Shown: piece by piece, positions 36,523-45,921 of the stretch
How positions within the stretch are numbered: the first letter of the stretch is position 1
Layout: every line of letters starts with the position of its first letter
Assembly: GCA_944363645.1 (NCBI GenBank)
Contig: CALVUR010000001.1
Location: forward strand, 62,001 to 126,000
Direction: 5' to 3'
Source: an uncultured Clostridia bacterium
GTDB taxonomy: Bacteria; Bacillota; Clostridia; Christensenellales; Borkfalkiaceae
Length of the DNA: 64,000 nt
The notes under the pieces: generated by a model
Databases searched by the model: none
Seen by the model: the letters and a program-made list of their open reading frames with translations, nothing else
What the model was told of the DNA's origin: nothing
Translations under genes and position numbers: made by a program

Positions 36523-37356
36523 TTAGATAAGTTTGCCAACTGTTGCACCACGACTTCTATAAACAAAGGTATCGAAGCGTTCGGCATCCTTACGGTGCAA
36601 GCATTCGCAAAGGGCGTCGATGACATAAAGTTGAACGACTTTGTTTGTCATTGTGCTTACTTCACGATAAAAATCAGGCTCGCCCGTTGAAATTACGATA
36701 TCAGCAAGTTTTGTAAGCGGTGAAACGTCGTGTGCTGTAACAAGTACAACATTTACCCCGTAATGTTTTGCAAATTTTGTTGCTTCAACTACGTCTTTGG
36801 TGCTACCTGAAACACTGAAAACTATCATTAAATCTTCATTTGACATTGCAGAACACAAAATGTTTTGAATGTGCGCATCTGTTTCGCAAATGGTTGGGAT
36901 GCCCATTGCCAAAAGTCTGTTATGAAGTTCTAATGCGGCAACATAAGAATTGCCAACGCCAAAGCATGTAATGCGTTTTGAGTTTAAAATCAAATCTGCA
37001 ACATCGCTTAATTTTTCAGTTGAAACACTTCTTATACAGATTGAAACTGCCGTTGCGTAGGCACTTGCGATGTCCGAGCGATAATCTTCAGTATTGCGTT
37101 GCATAAGTAAGTCTTGTTGACTTAATTCCCTTGCAATTTGCAATTTGAAAACTTGATAGCCATCAAAACCTAACAAACGACAAAATCTTAAAATTGTTGC
37201 CTCACCCGTGTCGGTCGCTTTTGCAAACTCTGTAATAGTGAAGTACATAATTTGCTTATAGTCAGCATTTTCTAAAAACTCGATAAGTTTGCGTTGGGCT
37301 TTTGTTATTTTTGTTTGTTTTACCTTTTCTATTCTGCTCGCTATAGATTCACTCAT
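36523..37356 (-). CDS. MurR/RpiR family transcription regulator
   Basis: A 277-residue regulator. The N-terminal helix-turn-helix (about 1-77) has the typical ITEFAKATDTGEATILRFCRLLGFDGYQVFK. The C-terminal SIS domain (about 120-250) binds phosphosugars (CFGVGNSYVAALELHNRL; MIVFSVSGSTKDVVEA). Members sense compounds such as MurNAc-6-P, GlcNAc-6-P or ManNAc-6-P. It has its own strong promoter with a palindrome just downstream of it, which suggests autorepression. It is the only regulator in the carbohydrate region and lies between the two operons, so it probably controls both. Confidence 0.92.
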   Translation of the reverse strand: MSESIASRIEKVKQTKITKAQRKLIEFLENADYKQIMYFTITEFAKATDTGEATILRFCRLLGFDGYQVFKLQIARELSQQDLLMQRNTEDYRSDIASAYATAVSICIRSVSTEKLSDVADLILNSKRITCFGVGNSYVAALELHNRLLAMGIPTICETDAHIQNILCSAMSNEDLMIVFSVSGSTKDVVEATKFAKHYGVNVVLVTAHDVSPLTKLADIVISTGEPDFYREVSTMTNKVVQLYVIDALCECLHRKDAERFDTFVYRSRGATVGKLI

Positions 37357-37424
37357 TTTACTACCGCCGAAAAATTATTACAAATACTTGAAAAAAATAA
37401 AATAATACGGTACGAAATCTAAAA

Positions 37425-37441
37425 TTGGAAATTCTTTTCAA
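37425..37441. promoter_or_regulatory. Candidate RpiR-type operator at its own gene
   Basis: TTGGAAATTCTTTTCAA on the plus strand (minus: TTGAAAAGAATTTCCAA). The arms match the TGAAAA/TTTTCA pattern of the sites at 36154 and 47479. It lies about 15 bases past the promoter -10, where a bound protein would block transcription. Confidence 0.5.
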
Positions 37442-37456
37442 ATAAATATAAAAAAA

Positions 37457-37485
37457 ATTATATCAAATGAGGAAAAATTTGTCAA
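37457..37485 (-). promoter_or_regulatory. Consensus promoter of the RpiR-type gene
   Basis: A perfect TTGACA (37480-37485), 17-base spacer and TATAAT (37457-37462) on the minus strand, about 100 bases before the ATG. Such a strong promoter normally needs repression, which fits the palindrome next to it. Confidence 0.8.
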
Positions 37486-37593
37486 TTGATTTAAAAAAAA
37501 TCTCAAATTTTAATATTTTTTTACCAAATGAAGGGTATATTTGAAAAAAAATTTGCGCACCAATGAATACCTATAAACAGCAGAAAAAGAAAA

Positions 37594-38400
37594 TTATTTT
37601 CTTAGATATCCCACTGCGCTTAAAAACTTTTCGCCAGATAAAACCAATTTTTTAACGCCACGCATAAGTGAAGTTGTTTCTAAAAACTCATAAGGCGTTA
37701 AATTTTTATTGCCAAAAATCCATAATTTATAATCGTCGTCATAGTAAGTATTAATGATATCAAACCTATTTTTAAACTGAATAATATTACTTGTTTTTGG
37801 TAAGATATTATCAAGTTGTGGACTTAAAAGCCACGAACATAATGAGTAAGTTACATCGCTATATTTAGGGAAAAATTTGACAAAAAACTTTTTAGCAAGA
37901 AAAATAGATTGGTCAATTTTTTCGATATTTAAATTAGCGTTTGATGGAATATGAATTGCAATTACATCTTCGCCTTGTAAAGTTTTTGAAAACTCATACT
38001 CTAACTCACCTATTCTAAAAAGATTAAGTGATAACTGACGATAGGTCCAAAACGATCGGTCAAAGCCGATGCGCCCTGTCAATATTCGAAATTCTTTTAC
38101 AAACCGAGAAAAGCATTTTATAGTACCAAAAAAGACTTCTTCACTTATACCAAATTCTTTATATTTTTCGTATGTGATAAGCGATGCCAAAAGATGGACT
38201 TTTAGTATTTTTAAACCGTCAAAATCGTTAATAAGTGAGCCTATAAGCCCGTTATTAGCGTTTTCTGCAACAGAAATGTCAGTTAATTTTAGACAATATT
38301 CATCGATTAACGCTTTATCTAAACCGATGTCGGTGTCTAAAATTAACTTGATTTCATCATCTAAAAATTCAGTTTTTTTAAGTAAATTTAAAAGTGTCAT
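37594..38400 (-). CDS. GNAT-like acyltransferase domain protein
   Basis: A 268-residue protein resembling the NAT_N/GNAT_C pair (formerly annotated as DUF5596), often found beside glycosidases in gut Firmicutes. Visible landmarks: TGRIGFDRSFWTYRQLSLNLFRIGELEYEF and IAIHIPSNANLN, then the C-terminal motif YSLCSWLLSPQLDNILP. The reaction is not established; acetyl transfer to a sugar or related group is a guess. It starts one base after the GH31 stop and ends the second operon. Codons 50-55 contain the 15-base sequence also found in the 28-nt repeat. Confidence 0.65.
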   Translation of the reverse strand: MTLLNLLKKTEFLDDEIKLILDTDIGLDKALIDEYCLKLTDISVAENANNGLIGSLINDFDGLKILKVHLLASLITYEKYKEFGISEEVFFGTIKCFSRFVKEFRILTGRIGFDRSFWTYRQLSLNLFRIGELEYEFSKTLQGEDVIAIHIPSNANLNIEKIDQSIFLAKKFFVKFFPKYSDVTYSLCSWLLSPQLDNILPKTSNIIQFKNRFDIINTYYDDDYKLWIFGNKNLTPYEFLETTSLMRGVKKLVLSGEKFLSAVGYLRK

Positions 38401-38401
38401 T

Positions 38402-40396
38402 TTAAGGCTTTACTACTATATCAACTAAATATTTTCTTAAGTCATCCGCTTTTATACCATCGTCCATACACATTGTATAAACGGTTTCGCTATCGATATT
38501 TTTAATGAATGTTACATCTTTAAAGTCAACATCCATTGCACGCTTGCAAGGTTTAGCGATAGGCAAAACTTTTCCCTTTCTTAAAAATACTACAACCTGA
38601 TCTAACGCAACTTTTATAAAGTGGTTACCATTCTTTCTTTCCTTAGTTTTTATGCCTGCATTTGTAAATCTTACTTCAAGCATATCTTCGGGTAAATATA
38701 CATATCTGCCAACAGAATTTTGTTGGTAAACGGGGGCAAGCATAATGGCATCGCCCATCATAAGTTGGTCTTCAATAAATGGTGCACGTTTGTCGTTTGG
38801 GAAACAAAAAGCGAGCGGTTTAAACAGCATATCGTTATTTAATGCACATTTTACATATTCACTGTAAATAAATGGTAAAAGTGCGTAACGTGTTTGCATA
38901 AGTTGCCTAAATTTGTCTGTAGCACTAAATTGGTAAGGTTCTTGCTCACGAGTATCCCATGGTGAATGGTTTCTATATAACGGTGTAAAGCAAGCAACTG
39001 CCATCCAGCGTAAAAGTAAATCTTGGGTTGTGTTACAGCCAAAACCGCCTACGTCTGCGCCAACATATAAAAATCCGCACATATTTAGCGATGGCAACAT
39101 TTGGAAGTTAAGCAATAAATGCGACCACCATGATGCGTTATCGCCCGTCCAAATGCCTGCCGAACGGTGCATACCTATATATGATGAACGTGAGAAAAGA
39201 AGATAACGCTTTTCACTGTTATATTCTTTTAAGTAGTCAGCAGAACATTGTGTAAGTTTATAGCCGTAAAGGTTATGAACTTTGTCGTGTGATACAAGTT
39301 TGCCGTCAATGTTGTGGTAAAAGTCCTTGTAATCTTCTACATTGTTTTGGTAAGAAGAAATGATATCACGCATGGCTTCAAATTCTTCCCTTGGCATATC
39401 GGGTTTTACCTTTTTAAATTTTGTTAGCGATGCGTTTAAACGTTTTTTTGAATAGAAGATTGCAGGCTCGTTCATATCGTTCCAGAAGCCTTCAATTCCA
39501 TTATCTAAATAAAATTTATATTTGGAACCAAACCATTTTGCGCTTTCCTTATTTAAGATGTCGGGTAAAACGCTGTCGCCGGGCCAAACGCCAACAACAA
39601 AGGGCTTACCAGATTTGTCCACGCAATATGCGTTCTTTTCCAAACCTTCAAGGTAAACATCGTAATCGTTTTTAACCTTAATACCGGCGTCGACAATGGG
39701 GACAAGCCTGATGCCACGTTCTTTGACCTTTTTTACAAAATTATCAAAGTCGGGAAAACGGCTTTCGTTGATTGTAAAGTCTTCATACTCAGTCATATAA
39801 TCTATGTCCATATAGACCATATCGAGCGGAAAATCGTTTTCCTCGTAAGATGAAATTACCTTTTCAAAATCTTCAATCGAGGCATAGCCCCAACGGCTTT
39901 GGCCGATACCAAACGCCCACTTTGGTGGTATGTAACTTTGACCGATGATTGAACGGAACTCTTTAATAATTTGGTAAGCGTTTTCACCATTTACAATATA
40001 AAGATACCCATCGCCACGGCAAGTAACTTTCATCATGTTTGAATCGGTATAGCCGATATCAAATACTACCTTGTCAGCAAAGTCGAAAAAGGCACCAAAC
40101 TTAACTTGACCATCAACAACAATAAAATTGTGTGAGCCGTATAATGATGTGCGTGTTTCGGTAATTACCGCATTATCTTCGTTATAACTTGTGTATATCC
40201 ATCCACGTTTATTGATGCCACGAATTTGTTCGCCTAAACCGTAAACGATGTCAAGTTTTTTTAGTTGAAGATTAAATTCTAAAACACCTTCGTTTTTAAA
40301 ATTAAACTCTGTTAAATTAGTTAAATCTTGCTCTTTAATTTCACTTATTACTGCACCTGTTTCTATTGGTGTACCAAAACGAAATTTTTTAATCAT
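38402..40396 (-). CDS. GH31 alpha-glucosidase (second copy)
   Basis: A 664-residue GH31 enzyme with the classical alpha-glucosidase signature GFWNDMNEPAIF (nucleophile Asp about residue 306) and the acid/base region IWTGDNASWWSHL. The N-terminal sandwich ends in YGLGEQIRGINKRG, and PPKWAFGIGQSRWGY starts the barrel. With no signal peptide it is cytoplasmic. It probably removes terminal alpha-linked glucose from imported oligosaccharides. It lies between GH20 and the GNAT-like gene. Confidence 0.94.
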   Translation of the reverse strand: MIKKFRFGTPIETGAVISEIKEQDLTNLTEFNFKNEGVLEFNLQLKKLDIVYGLGEQIRGINKRGWIYTSYNEDNAVITETRTSLYGSHNFIVVDGQVKFGAFFDFADKVVFDIGYTDSNMMKVTCRGDGYLYIVNGENAYQIIKEFRSIIGQSYIPPKWAFGIGQSRWGYASIEDFEKVISSYEENDFPLDMVYMDIDYMTEYEDFTINESRFPDFDNFVKKVKERGIRLVPIVDAGIKVKNDYDVYLEGLEKNAYCVDKSGKPFVVGVWPGDSVLPDILNKESAKWFGSKYKFYLDNGIEGFWNDMNEPAIFYSKKRLNASLTKFKKVKPDMPREEFEAMRDIISSYQNNVEDYKDFYHNIDGKLVSHDKVHNLYGYKLTQCSADYLKEYNSEKRYLLFSRSSYIGMHRSAGIWTGDNASWWSHLLLNFQMLPSLNMCGFLYVGADVGGFGCNTTQDLLLRWMAVACFTPLYRNHSPWDTREQEPYQFSATDKFRQLMQTRYALLPFIYSEYVKCALNNDMLFKPLAFCFPNDKRAPFIEDQLMMGDAIMLAPVYQQNSVGRYVYLPEDMLEVRFTNAGIKTKERKNGNHFIKVALDQVVVFLRKGKVLPIAKPCKRAMDVDFKDVTFIKNIDSETVYTMCMDDGIKADDLRKYLVDIVVKP

Positions 40397-40436
40397 AACA
40401 ATCCTATAACTTTAATTTTTTAATGGAATTTTTATT

Positions 40437-40464
40437 GATAACGGGCTTATAGCCCCACTTTTTA
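40437..40464 (-). repeat. 28-nt stop-codon-proximal repeat, copy B
   Basis: On the minus strand this begins with the GH20 stop codon TAA and contains the hairpin GGGGCTATAAGCCC and CTATAAGCCCGTTAT. All 28 bases are identical to 48544-48571, which in the same way begins with the stop of an unrelated gene. No T-run follows here. Confidence 0.85.
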
Positions 40465-42333
40465 ATTATTTAAGTTTACTGTTGTCATCCTTTGCCATCT
40501 GTATTCACACTGGTCAAAATCTTTTTCAAAATCTAAGCCGTTGCCCATAAAGCAAAGTAAATTTTCTTCTAATTCATCAATTTTAAAGGTCTTTTGTTTA
40601 AGGTATAATTCCACCTTTTTAATTGCGGTAGAAAGCCTTTCTTTTAACGCACCAAAGCGGATATCTTGAACGTCAAAACCGTTTGGACGGGCTTCCTTTT
40701 CCCATTGAATTGCAAAAGTTTTGTGTAAATTTTCCGCTAATTTTTGCAAATCTTTCATTTGTGAAAGTAACTTTTTAAGTCTTTCTTTATCGCCATTTTG
40801 GTATGCTTCACGCAGATTTATACCGAGTTCTGCTTTAATTGAAAGCACTTCGCACAAGTCCCTTTGCGTTTCAAAAATGTAAGACCATTCCCCTGCCCTT
40901 TTGCAAACTTTGGCAAGTTTTTGGGCGTGGGCTTTGTATAAATCGTTTTGTCCTTTTGCGATAATTGTATCTAGTGTTCCGAGCAAAATATCGTTAAATA
41001 AAAGGTATTTATTTGCGGTGTTGCGCTCGTCAATGTCGTTATTTTCGGTTATTCTGTTTGCTAAATCAATGGCTAAAAAGTCGGCTAAATTTAGCCCTGA
41101 AAAGTTTTTAAAAGCCCTTTCAAAATTTTCGTCCATCTTGTAATCATTATATTTAGCGTAGCCGGCGTAATAAACTGACGGCATTGTTGCAAAGCATGAT
41201 GCTTCCGCACCGTTATCGCCCCAGCCCGTTACGATATAATGATCGATTTGATTTTGTTCACACGCAAGCATTGAGGTTTCGATTGCTTTGAATGAGTAGC
41301 GGTTATCTGGGGTAAAGCCCAACCATTTCCACGCACCGCCGGCAAAACCGATTTTGTTATTGAAAACTGCGTGCTTTTGCATCATTTGACTATAATGTTC
41401 TGTACTTGTACTGCAATAATCCCAATAAATAAGTTCGATGCCTTCTGGGACCAATTTAGCGATACAATCATCTAAATCGCTACCGTACTGGTCGTTTAAT
41501 GTGAGCGAGAAGAACATATCTGACCACATCATGGGCTTAAAGCCGTATTTTTGGCAAAGTTCGTTGACAATTTTAAGGTGCTCTGCCATGATTTCAAAGC
41601 GTTTTTTGTAGCCGTGAAGGTCTAAATATTTTCCCCTGCCGAGCAAGTAGGCTTCGTCCATGCCGATGTTTATACGGCGTGAAGTAAAATATTCCGCACA
41701 AGTTTTAATAAGTTCTTCAACAAAGTCGTAAGTTGTGTTTTCGCCTACGAGCAAAATTTCGTTAATGTCAAAAAGGTTTGCCATGCTTGGGTATCTTACA
41801 ATTTGGTTTAAATGCCCGAGCGTTTGAATGCACGGTACAAGTTCTATGCCGAAAACCTTACAGTATTCGTCAATGGCTTTTATGTCGTCTTTTGTGTAAG
41901 GTGTGCGAAGATAACCAAAGTATGGGTATTTTTCCACCTTGAAAGTGTCTTCTGTATAAAGCATAAAGGTGTCGTAACCGGCAATTACAAGTTGAGAAAC
42001 CACTTTTTTAATCGTGTCAAGTTTGTAAACTGCGTTACGTGAGCAATCAAGCATATAAGTTAAATCGTTAAAGCGTGGCGTAAAGACCTTTTCCCAACTC
42101 TTTTTAGGTAGTTTTGTCTTTTCAAACGTGTCGCTAAACTGCTTTAACGCCCAAAATGCTTGATTTAATTTTTGATAGTAGATTGTAAGCGTGTTGTCGG
42201 CGTAACGAAGTTTTATTTGGTCGCCCAAAACAAAATTTACCATTACGCCATTTTCTGCCAAGGAAAAGCCGTAACTTCCCTTAAGTTTTGCAAGTGCTGT
42301 CAAAAATTTTTGGTCTTTAATACAGTATTTCAT
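40462..42333 (-). CDS. Beta-N-acetylhexosaminidase, GH20
   Basis: A 623-residue GH20 enzyme. The barrel begins near residue 90 with YMLDCSRNAVYKLDTI. The catalytic Asp-Glu pair is in NIGMDEAYLLGRG (about 226-227); MWSDMFF and a late WGDNGAEA help form the GlcNAc pocket. A helical C-terminal region (about 430-600) follows. No signal peptide, so it is intracellular and releases terminal beta-GlcNAc or GalNAc from imported glycans. It lies between ROK and GH31 genes, consistent with stepwise breakdown and phosphorylation. Confidence 0.93.
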   Translation of the reverse strand: MKYCIKDQKFLTALAKLKGSYGFSLAENGVMVNFVLGDQIKLRYADNTLTIYYQKLNQAFWALKQFSDTFEKTKLPKKSWEKVFTPRFNDLTYMLDCSRNAVYKLDTIKKVVSQLVIAGYDTFMLYTEDTFKVEKYPYFGYLRTPYTKDDIKAIDEYCKVFGIELVPCIQTLGHLNQIVRYPSMANLFDINEILLVGENTTYDFVEELIKTCAEYFTSRRINIGMDEAYLLGRGKYLDLHGYKKRFEIMAEHLKIVNELCQKYGFKPMMWSDMFFSLTLNDQYGSDLDDCIAKLVPEGIELIYWDYCSTSTEHYSQMMQKHAVFNNKIGFAGGAWKWLGFTPDNRYSFKAIETSMLACEQNQIDHYIVTGWGDNGAEASCFATMPSVYYAGYAKYNDYKMDENFERAFKNFSGLNLADFLAIDLANRITENNDIDERNTANKYLLFNDILLGTLDTIIAKGQNDLYKAHAQKLAKVCKRAGEWSYIFETQRDLCEVLSIKAELGINLREAYQNGDKERLKKLLSQMKDLQKLAENLHKTFAIQWEKEARPNGFDVQDIRFGALKERLSTAIKKVELYLKQKTFKIDELEENLLCFMGNGLDFEKDFDQCEYRWQRMTTVNLNN

Positions 42334-42404
42334 ATTTGCAACCTTTATAAAATTTTTTTAATTTTTGTGCTAATAATTATTTTTGTGCTCATTTAACTTT
42401 TAGA

Positions 42405-43247
42405 TTAGTCTATTTGAACAAGGCTGCCCAAACAGCCTGCGTATTGGGCGTTTTTTGCAAGTTTGATATCGTCTTTTTTGTCGATAAGTGAAAGCAAAAT
42501 ATCAAAATCTTTTGTAAGCCCACCGCTGAAAATAATTGCGTCTGGCGAGTAAAATGTGCGGATGTTGTCTAAGAAAATGTTAAGGTAAAAAGCAAACTCT
42601 TTCATAACAATTTTTGCATTTTTGTCGCTCGTTTTATATAGTGCGAAAAGTTGTTTTACCCCATCTAAATTAGGGATCAATTTTTTGGCTTCGTTATATA
42701 ATGCTGTGCACGATAAATATGTTTCAGCACAGCCCAATTTACCGCAATTACACGGTCTGCCGTTTGGCACTAATACGCTGTGTCCTAAACGTGCACCGTC
42801 AAAATTTTTGCCACGGATAATTTTGCCGTTTGATAAAACCGCACCGCCGATACCTGTACCGAAAGTGATCATAACAAGTGTTTTATCTGCGCCGTAAAAC
42901 TCTATTTGAGATTTAAGTGCGCAGATTGCATCGTTATCAACAACCGTTTTAATGTTATACCTCATTTGGACTTCTTCGGCGATTTTAAATCCTGTAAAGC
43001 CCTTTAAATTGTCCGTAGTATACACACAAACGCCATTTTTATAATCGATATTACCGGCAGAAGAAATGCCAATAATTTTAACATTTTCACACATTAAATT
43101 ATCGATAACAAAGAACAAATTTTGCTTGATTTTGTCAAGCCCAAGTTTGCCGTTTGTGGGGGCGGAAAATTCCTTTATTATTTTATTTTCATCAAGTAGC
43201 ACACCCTTTATTGTTGTGCCACCTATGTCTATTGCAATTTTAAACAT
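42405..43247 (-). CDS. ROK family sugar kinase
   Basis: A 280-residue ROK protein without a helix-turn-helix, so a kinase rather than a repressor. The ATP loop is DIGGTTIKG (6-14), the sugar region is TFGTGIGGAV and GARLGHSVL, and the zinc motif is CNCGKLGCAETY. ROK kinases phosphorylate glucose, ManNAc, GlcNAc, fructose or allose. With nanE in the same region, ManNAc kinase activity is a fair guess and glucokinase is the main alternative. It lies between GH20 and DUF4127 genes. Confidence 0.9.
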   Translation of the reverse strand: MFKIAIDIGGTTIKGVLLDENKIIKEFSAPTNGKLGLDKIKQNLFFVIDNLMCENVKIIGISSAGNIDYKNGVCVYTTDNLKGFTGFKIAEEVQMRYNIKTVVDNDAICALKSQIEFYGADKTLVMITFGTGIGGAVLSNGKIIRGKNFDGARLGHSVLVPNGRPCNCGKLGCAETYLSCTALYNEAKKLIPNLDGVKQLFALYKTSDKNAKIVMKEFAFYLNIFLDNIRTFYSPDAIIFSGGLTKDFDILLSLIDKKDDIKLAKNAQYAGCLGSLVQID

Positions 43248-43269
43248 AATAAGTAAAATTTATAAATAT

Positions 43270-44775
43270 TTATTCGTTAAAATATAATTTTAATTCGGTT
43301 TCAAACATTCTTGCCCACGGCATACACACATCTAAATCTTTAACATATTTTGCTAAATTTGGATAGTTTTCTGCCATAAATTTTATGATATTTTCTTTGA
43401 CAAGATCTGAAACTTTGCCACGTTTACTGCCTGCGTTAAAATAGTTTAAGTTAAGGCTTGGCAACATATTTTCTGTTACAAAAGTACGCACGTATGCCAT
43501 GTAAGCCAAATCTTCATAATATCTTAAAAGCAAAAATTGTCTGTTTAACTTATCATCTTTACCGGTAAAATATAATACCGCTTGCGTACACGCTGTGCCG
43601 ATTGTATTTGATGAAGTGTTCCAACCGGCGTAAGCAGAAATTTTAAGTAATAAATCTTTTTGATTAAGAATATTTATAAGTTCAATTTCACTGCCGTTTG
43701 CGGTTGCGTTATCGCACACTGCGACAATTTTATTTTGATTTAATGCGTAACTTATAAATTCTGTAAACTCGTTTAAATTGCGCTCTACATTATAACATTT
43801 ATCGTAATCGCTATCGCCAAAGTTACACATTTTACTGCCCATACTTACCGCCAAAACAATGTCTGCTTCGCATAGAGAATACACACGTAAACCGCCAGCA
43901 GATAAAATGTGATATTTAATAGTTTCGTCAAGTGGTCTGTCTTCAAACCACGGAATTACAGTTTTTGCTTTTTCGCTTGCGTAATGCACATAAAACTTGG
44001 GTTTTTGACAGTTTAATTCGTTTATTGCACGGGCAAGAAGTATAAGCCCTGTATCGTCTGCCGATGGGTACATGCTTGTTTTTAAATGTAGTACGTTTTC
44101 TTTCAAAATTTCACGCACTGCCATTTGATCAAGCGAGGTAAAACCGTACTTTTTGGCGTCGTCTTGCGGAATTATAAAGTAGTCGCAAGTGCCGTCGATA
44201 ATATAGCGTAAATTGTGTTTTAAAACGGCTAAATTTTTCTTTCGCCTATCAATAAAATCGTTAAGATAGTCTTTGTTTAAAGTTGCTTTTATCTTTTCAA
44301 ATTGCTCTTTTTCTTCCCTATCTAAAATGCCCAAACTTTGCTTGTGTGAATATTTGCCGTAAAGGAAAATTTGTTCACCACATTCTTCGTAATAATCTGG
44401 CTCTTCATCGCTTGAAGAGTAACTTGGACAGCGCATGATAAGTTGAAAAAGATAAAGTTTCATTTTTAAATTTAACTTGCGCAACTTTTCAATGATTTTT
44501 GCCCTATTTATAAGTGTATTTTCACTTTCGTTGTGAAGTCTTGACGGCACAATTCCGCCGTAAATTAACGTTTCAAGCGAGATAATTGCGCAGTCTACGT
44601 CTTCAATATTTTCTAAAAGCCACTCACTAATTTTTGCAAAGTCTGCCGGCAACTTTTTATCGCCCATCATATCTTTCGGTGGCATAATTAAAGTGTAATC
44701 AGCACCGGGCATAAGCCTTGGGTAGTTGTAATTACAAGGTCTTTCGTCAAGTGGCAACAGCAAAATTTTTTTCAT
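43270..44775 (-). CDS. DUF4127 family protein (second copy)
   Basis: A 501-residue paralogue of the protein at 26661-28172, with the same marks: KILLLPLDERPCNYNYP, ISLETLIYGGIVPSR, IPQDDAKKYGFTSLDQ, YPSADDTG, NTSSNTIGT and MPWARMFETEL near the end. Differences between the copies, such as SPWNR against MPWAR, may reflect substrate. There is no signal peptide. It is 7 bases after the SGNH stop and in one operon with ROK, GH20 and GH31. Function unknown. Confidence 0.85.
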   Translation of the reverse strand: MKKILLLPLDERPCNYNYPRLMPGADYTLIMPPKDMMGDKKLPADFAKISEWLLENIEDVDCAIISLETLIYGGIVPSRLHNESENTLINRAKIIEKLRKLNLKMKLYLFQLIMRCPSYSSSDEEPDYYEECGEQIFLYGKYSHKQSLGILDREEKEQFEKIKATLNKDYLNDFIDRRKKNLAVLKHNLRYIIDGTCDYFIIPQDDAKKYGFTSLDQMAVREILKENVLHLKTSMYPSADDTGLILLARAINELNCQKPKFYVHYASEKAKTVIPWFEDRPLDETIKYHILSAGGLRVYSLCEADIVLAVSMGSKMCNFGDSDYDKCYNVERNLNEFTEFISYALNQNKIVAVCDNATANGSEIELINILNQKDLLLKISAYAGWNTSSNTIGTACTQAVLYFTGKDDKLNRQFLLLRYYEDLAYMAYVRTFVTENMLPSLNLNYFNAGSKRGKVSDLVKENIIKFMAENYPNLAKYVKDLDVCMPWARMFETELKLYFNE

Positions 44776-44782
44776 GAAAATT

Positions 44783-45877
44783 TTATTCCCCTTCGGCTTT
44801 TAAAATGGCTTTTTTATAAAAATCGGCAATTTTTTCCATACCTAAATCGGTTGGGTGGATGCCTTCAATGGTATATTTAGTATAATCTTTGCCAAAAACG
44901 TTTGACTTATCGTAAAATTTAATGTTGTAACCTTTCTTTATATAATCTTTAGCCACATTCCGCATAAATTTTACATAAAATTTGTTTAGATCAATGCGGA
45001 AAAGGTCGTATTTATCCATAGAAAATTTGATCCTTGACATCAAAACAACCTTTAAATTGGGCTTTTTAGCAAAAATTACGTCCAAAAATGGGCAAAGATT
45101 GTTATTTAAACGCTCATCAATGCCGGCGTTTGCTTCGGTGTCTAAAATCAACAAATCGTAATCATAATTTGATATGATTTTCGCCATTTCCCTTTCCATA
45201 AAAGCACAGCCTGAAAAGCCTAAATTGTAAATTTCGGTATCCAAAGTGCGTGATAAAATATTGGTATACGCCATTCCAGGTCGTGATGCCGAACAGCCTT
45301 GCGTAATGCTTGTACCGTAAATTGCAATTTTTTGACTGTTTGCAAAGTAAACAGGGCTTATATCACATCCTTTTAATACGCCGATTTTCAGGTTTTGCAT
45401 ACCCATATAAAGGGGTAAGTGTATTATAAATTTTCTTTCGCTATGGTTAAGTTGAGAAAAATCACCTATCCTGATATCAAATTGCGTTTCGCCAAAAGGG
45501 CTTGCGACTGCGTTATGTAAAATGTAGGTTTTTTCAATCTCGTCATACACATACAAATCAAGTCCGCTTGCGCCAATTTGCGACATGTTGGTCATGTTAA
45601 ACTTTTCGTCAACGCTACCTTTTACGAAAATTTGTGGCGAGTCCGTTTTAAACTTTATTATTATTCCGCTGGAATGACCTGCAAGCCATGCAACGCCCTC
45701 ATTTATTGGGGTAATAAATTCACGCTCTTTTAAAGTTAATCTGCGGTAGCCCTTTTCATTTGGGCAAAGTGTGCCGACCAAATTGAATTTTGACCTATCT
45801 TTGCCGTCGTAATAATCTACTTTAGCACCGTCAAATTTTGCGTAAACCATATTTTTATCGATATCGAGTATAGACAT
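44783..45877 (-). CDS. SGNH/GDSL-family hydrolase
   Basis: A 364-residue protein with an N-terminal jelly-roll domain (about 1-180) and a C-terminal SGNH domain, the layout of carbohydrate esterases of the CE2 or CE3-like kind. The nucleophile Ser is in AIYGTSITQGC (about 188), the oxyanion Gly in GFSGCAFM and the block III residue in ILDTEAN, where Asn is preceded by Glu. The His is in EGIHPTDLG; the usual partner Asp of DxxH is Glu here. It probably removes acetyl or other acyl groups from sugars. No signal peptide is seen. Confidence 0.8.
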   Translation of the reverse strand: MSILDIDKNMVYAKFDGAKVDYYDGKDRSKFNLVGTLCPNEKGYRRLTLKEREFITPINEGVAWLAGHSSGIIIKFKTDSPQIFVKGSVDEKFNMTNMSQIGASGLDLYVYDEIEKTYILHNAVASPFGETQFDIRIGDFSQLNHSERKFIIHLPLYMGMQNLKIGVLKGCDISPVYFANSQKIAIYGTSITQGCSASRPGMAYTNILSRTLDTEIYNLGFSGCAFMEREMAKIISNYDYDLLILDTEANAGIDERLNNNLCPFLDVIFAKKPNLKVVLMSRIKFSMDKYDLFRIDLNKFYVKFMRNVAKDYIKKGYNIKFYDKSNVFGKDYTKYTIEGIHPTDLGMEKIADFYKKAILKAEGE

Positions 45878-45921
45878 AATTACACCATTTACATAAAAAT
45901 TTTAATTTTTGCCTTAATTTG

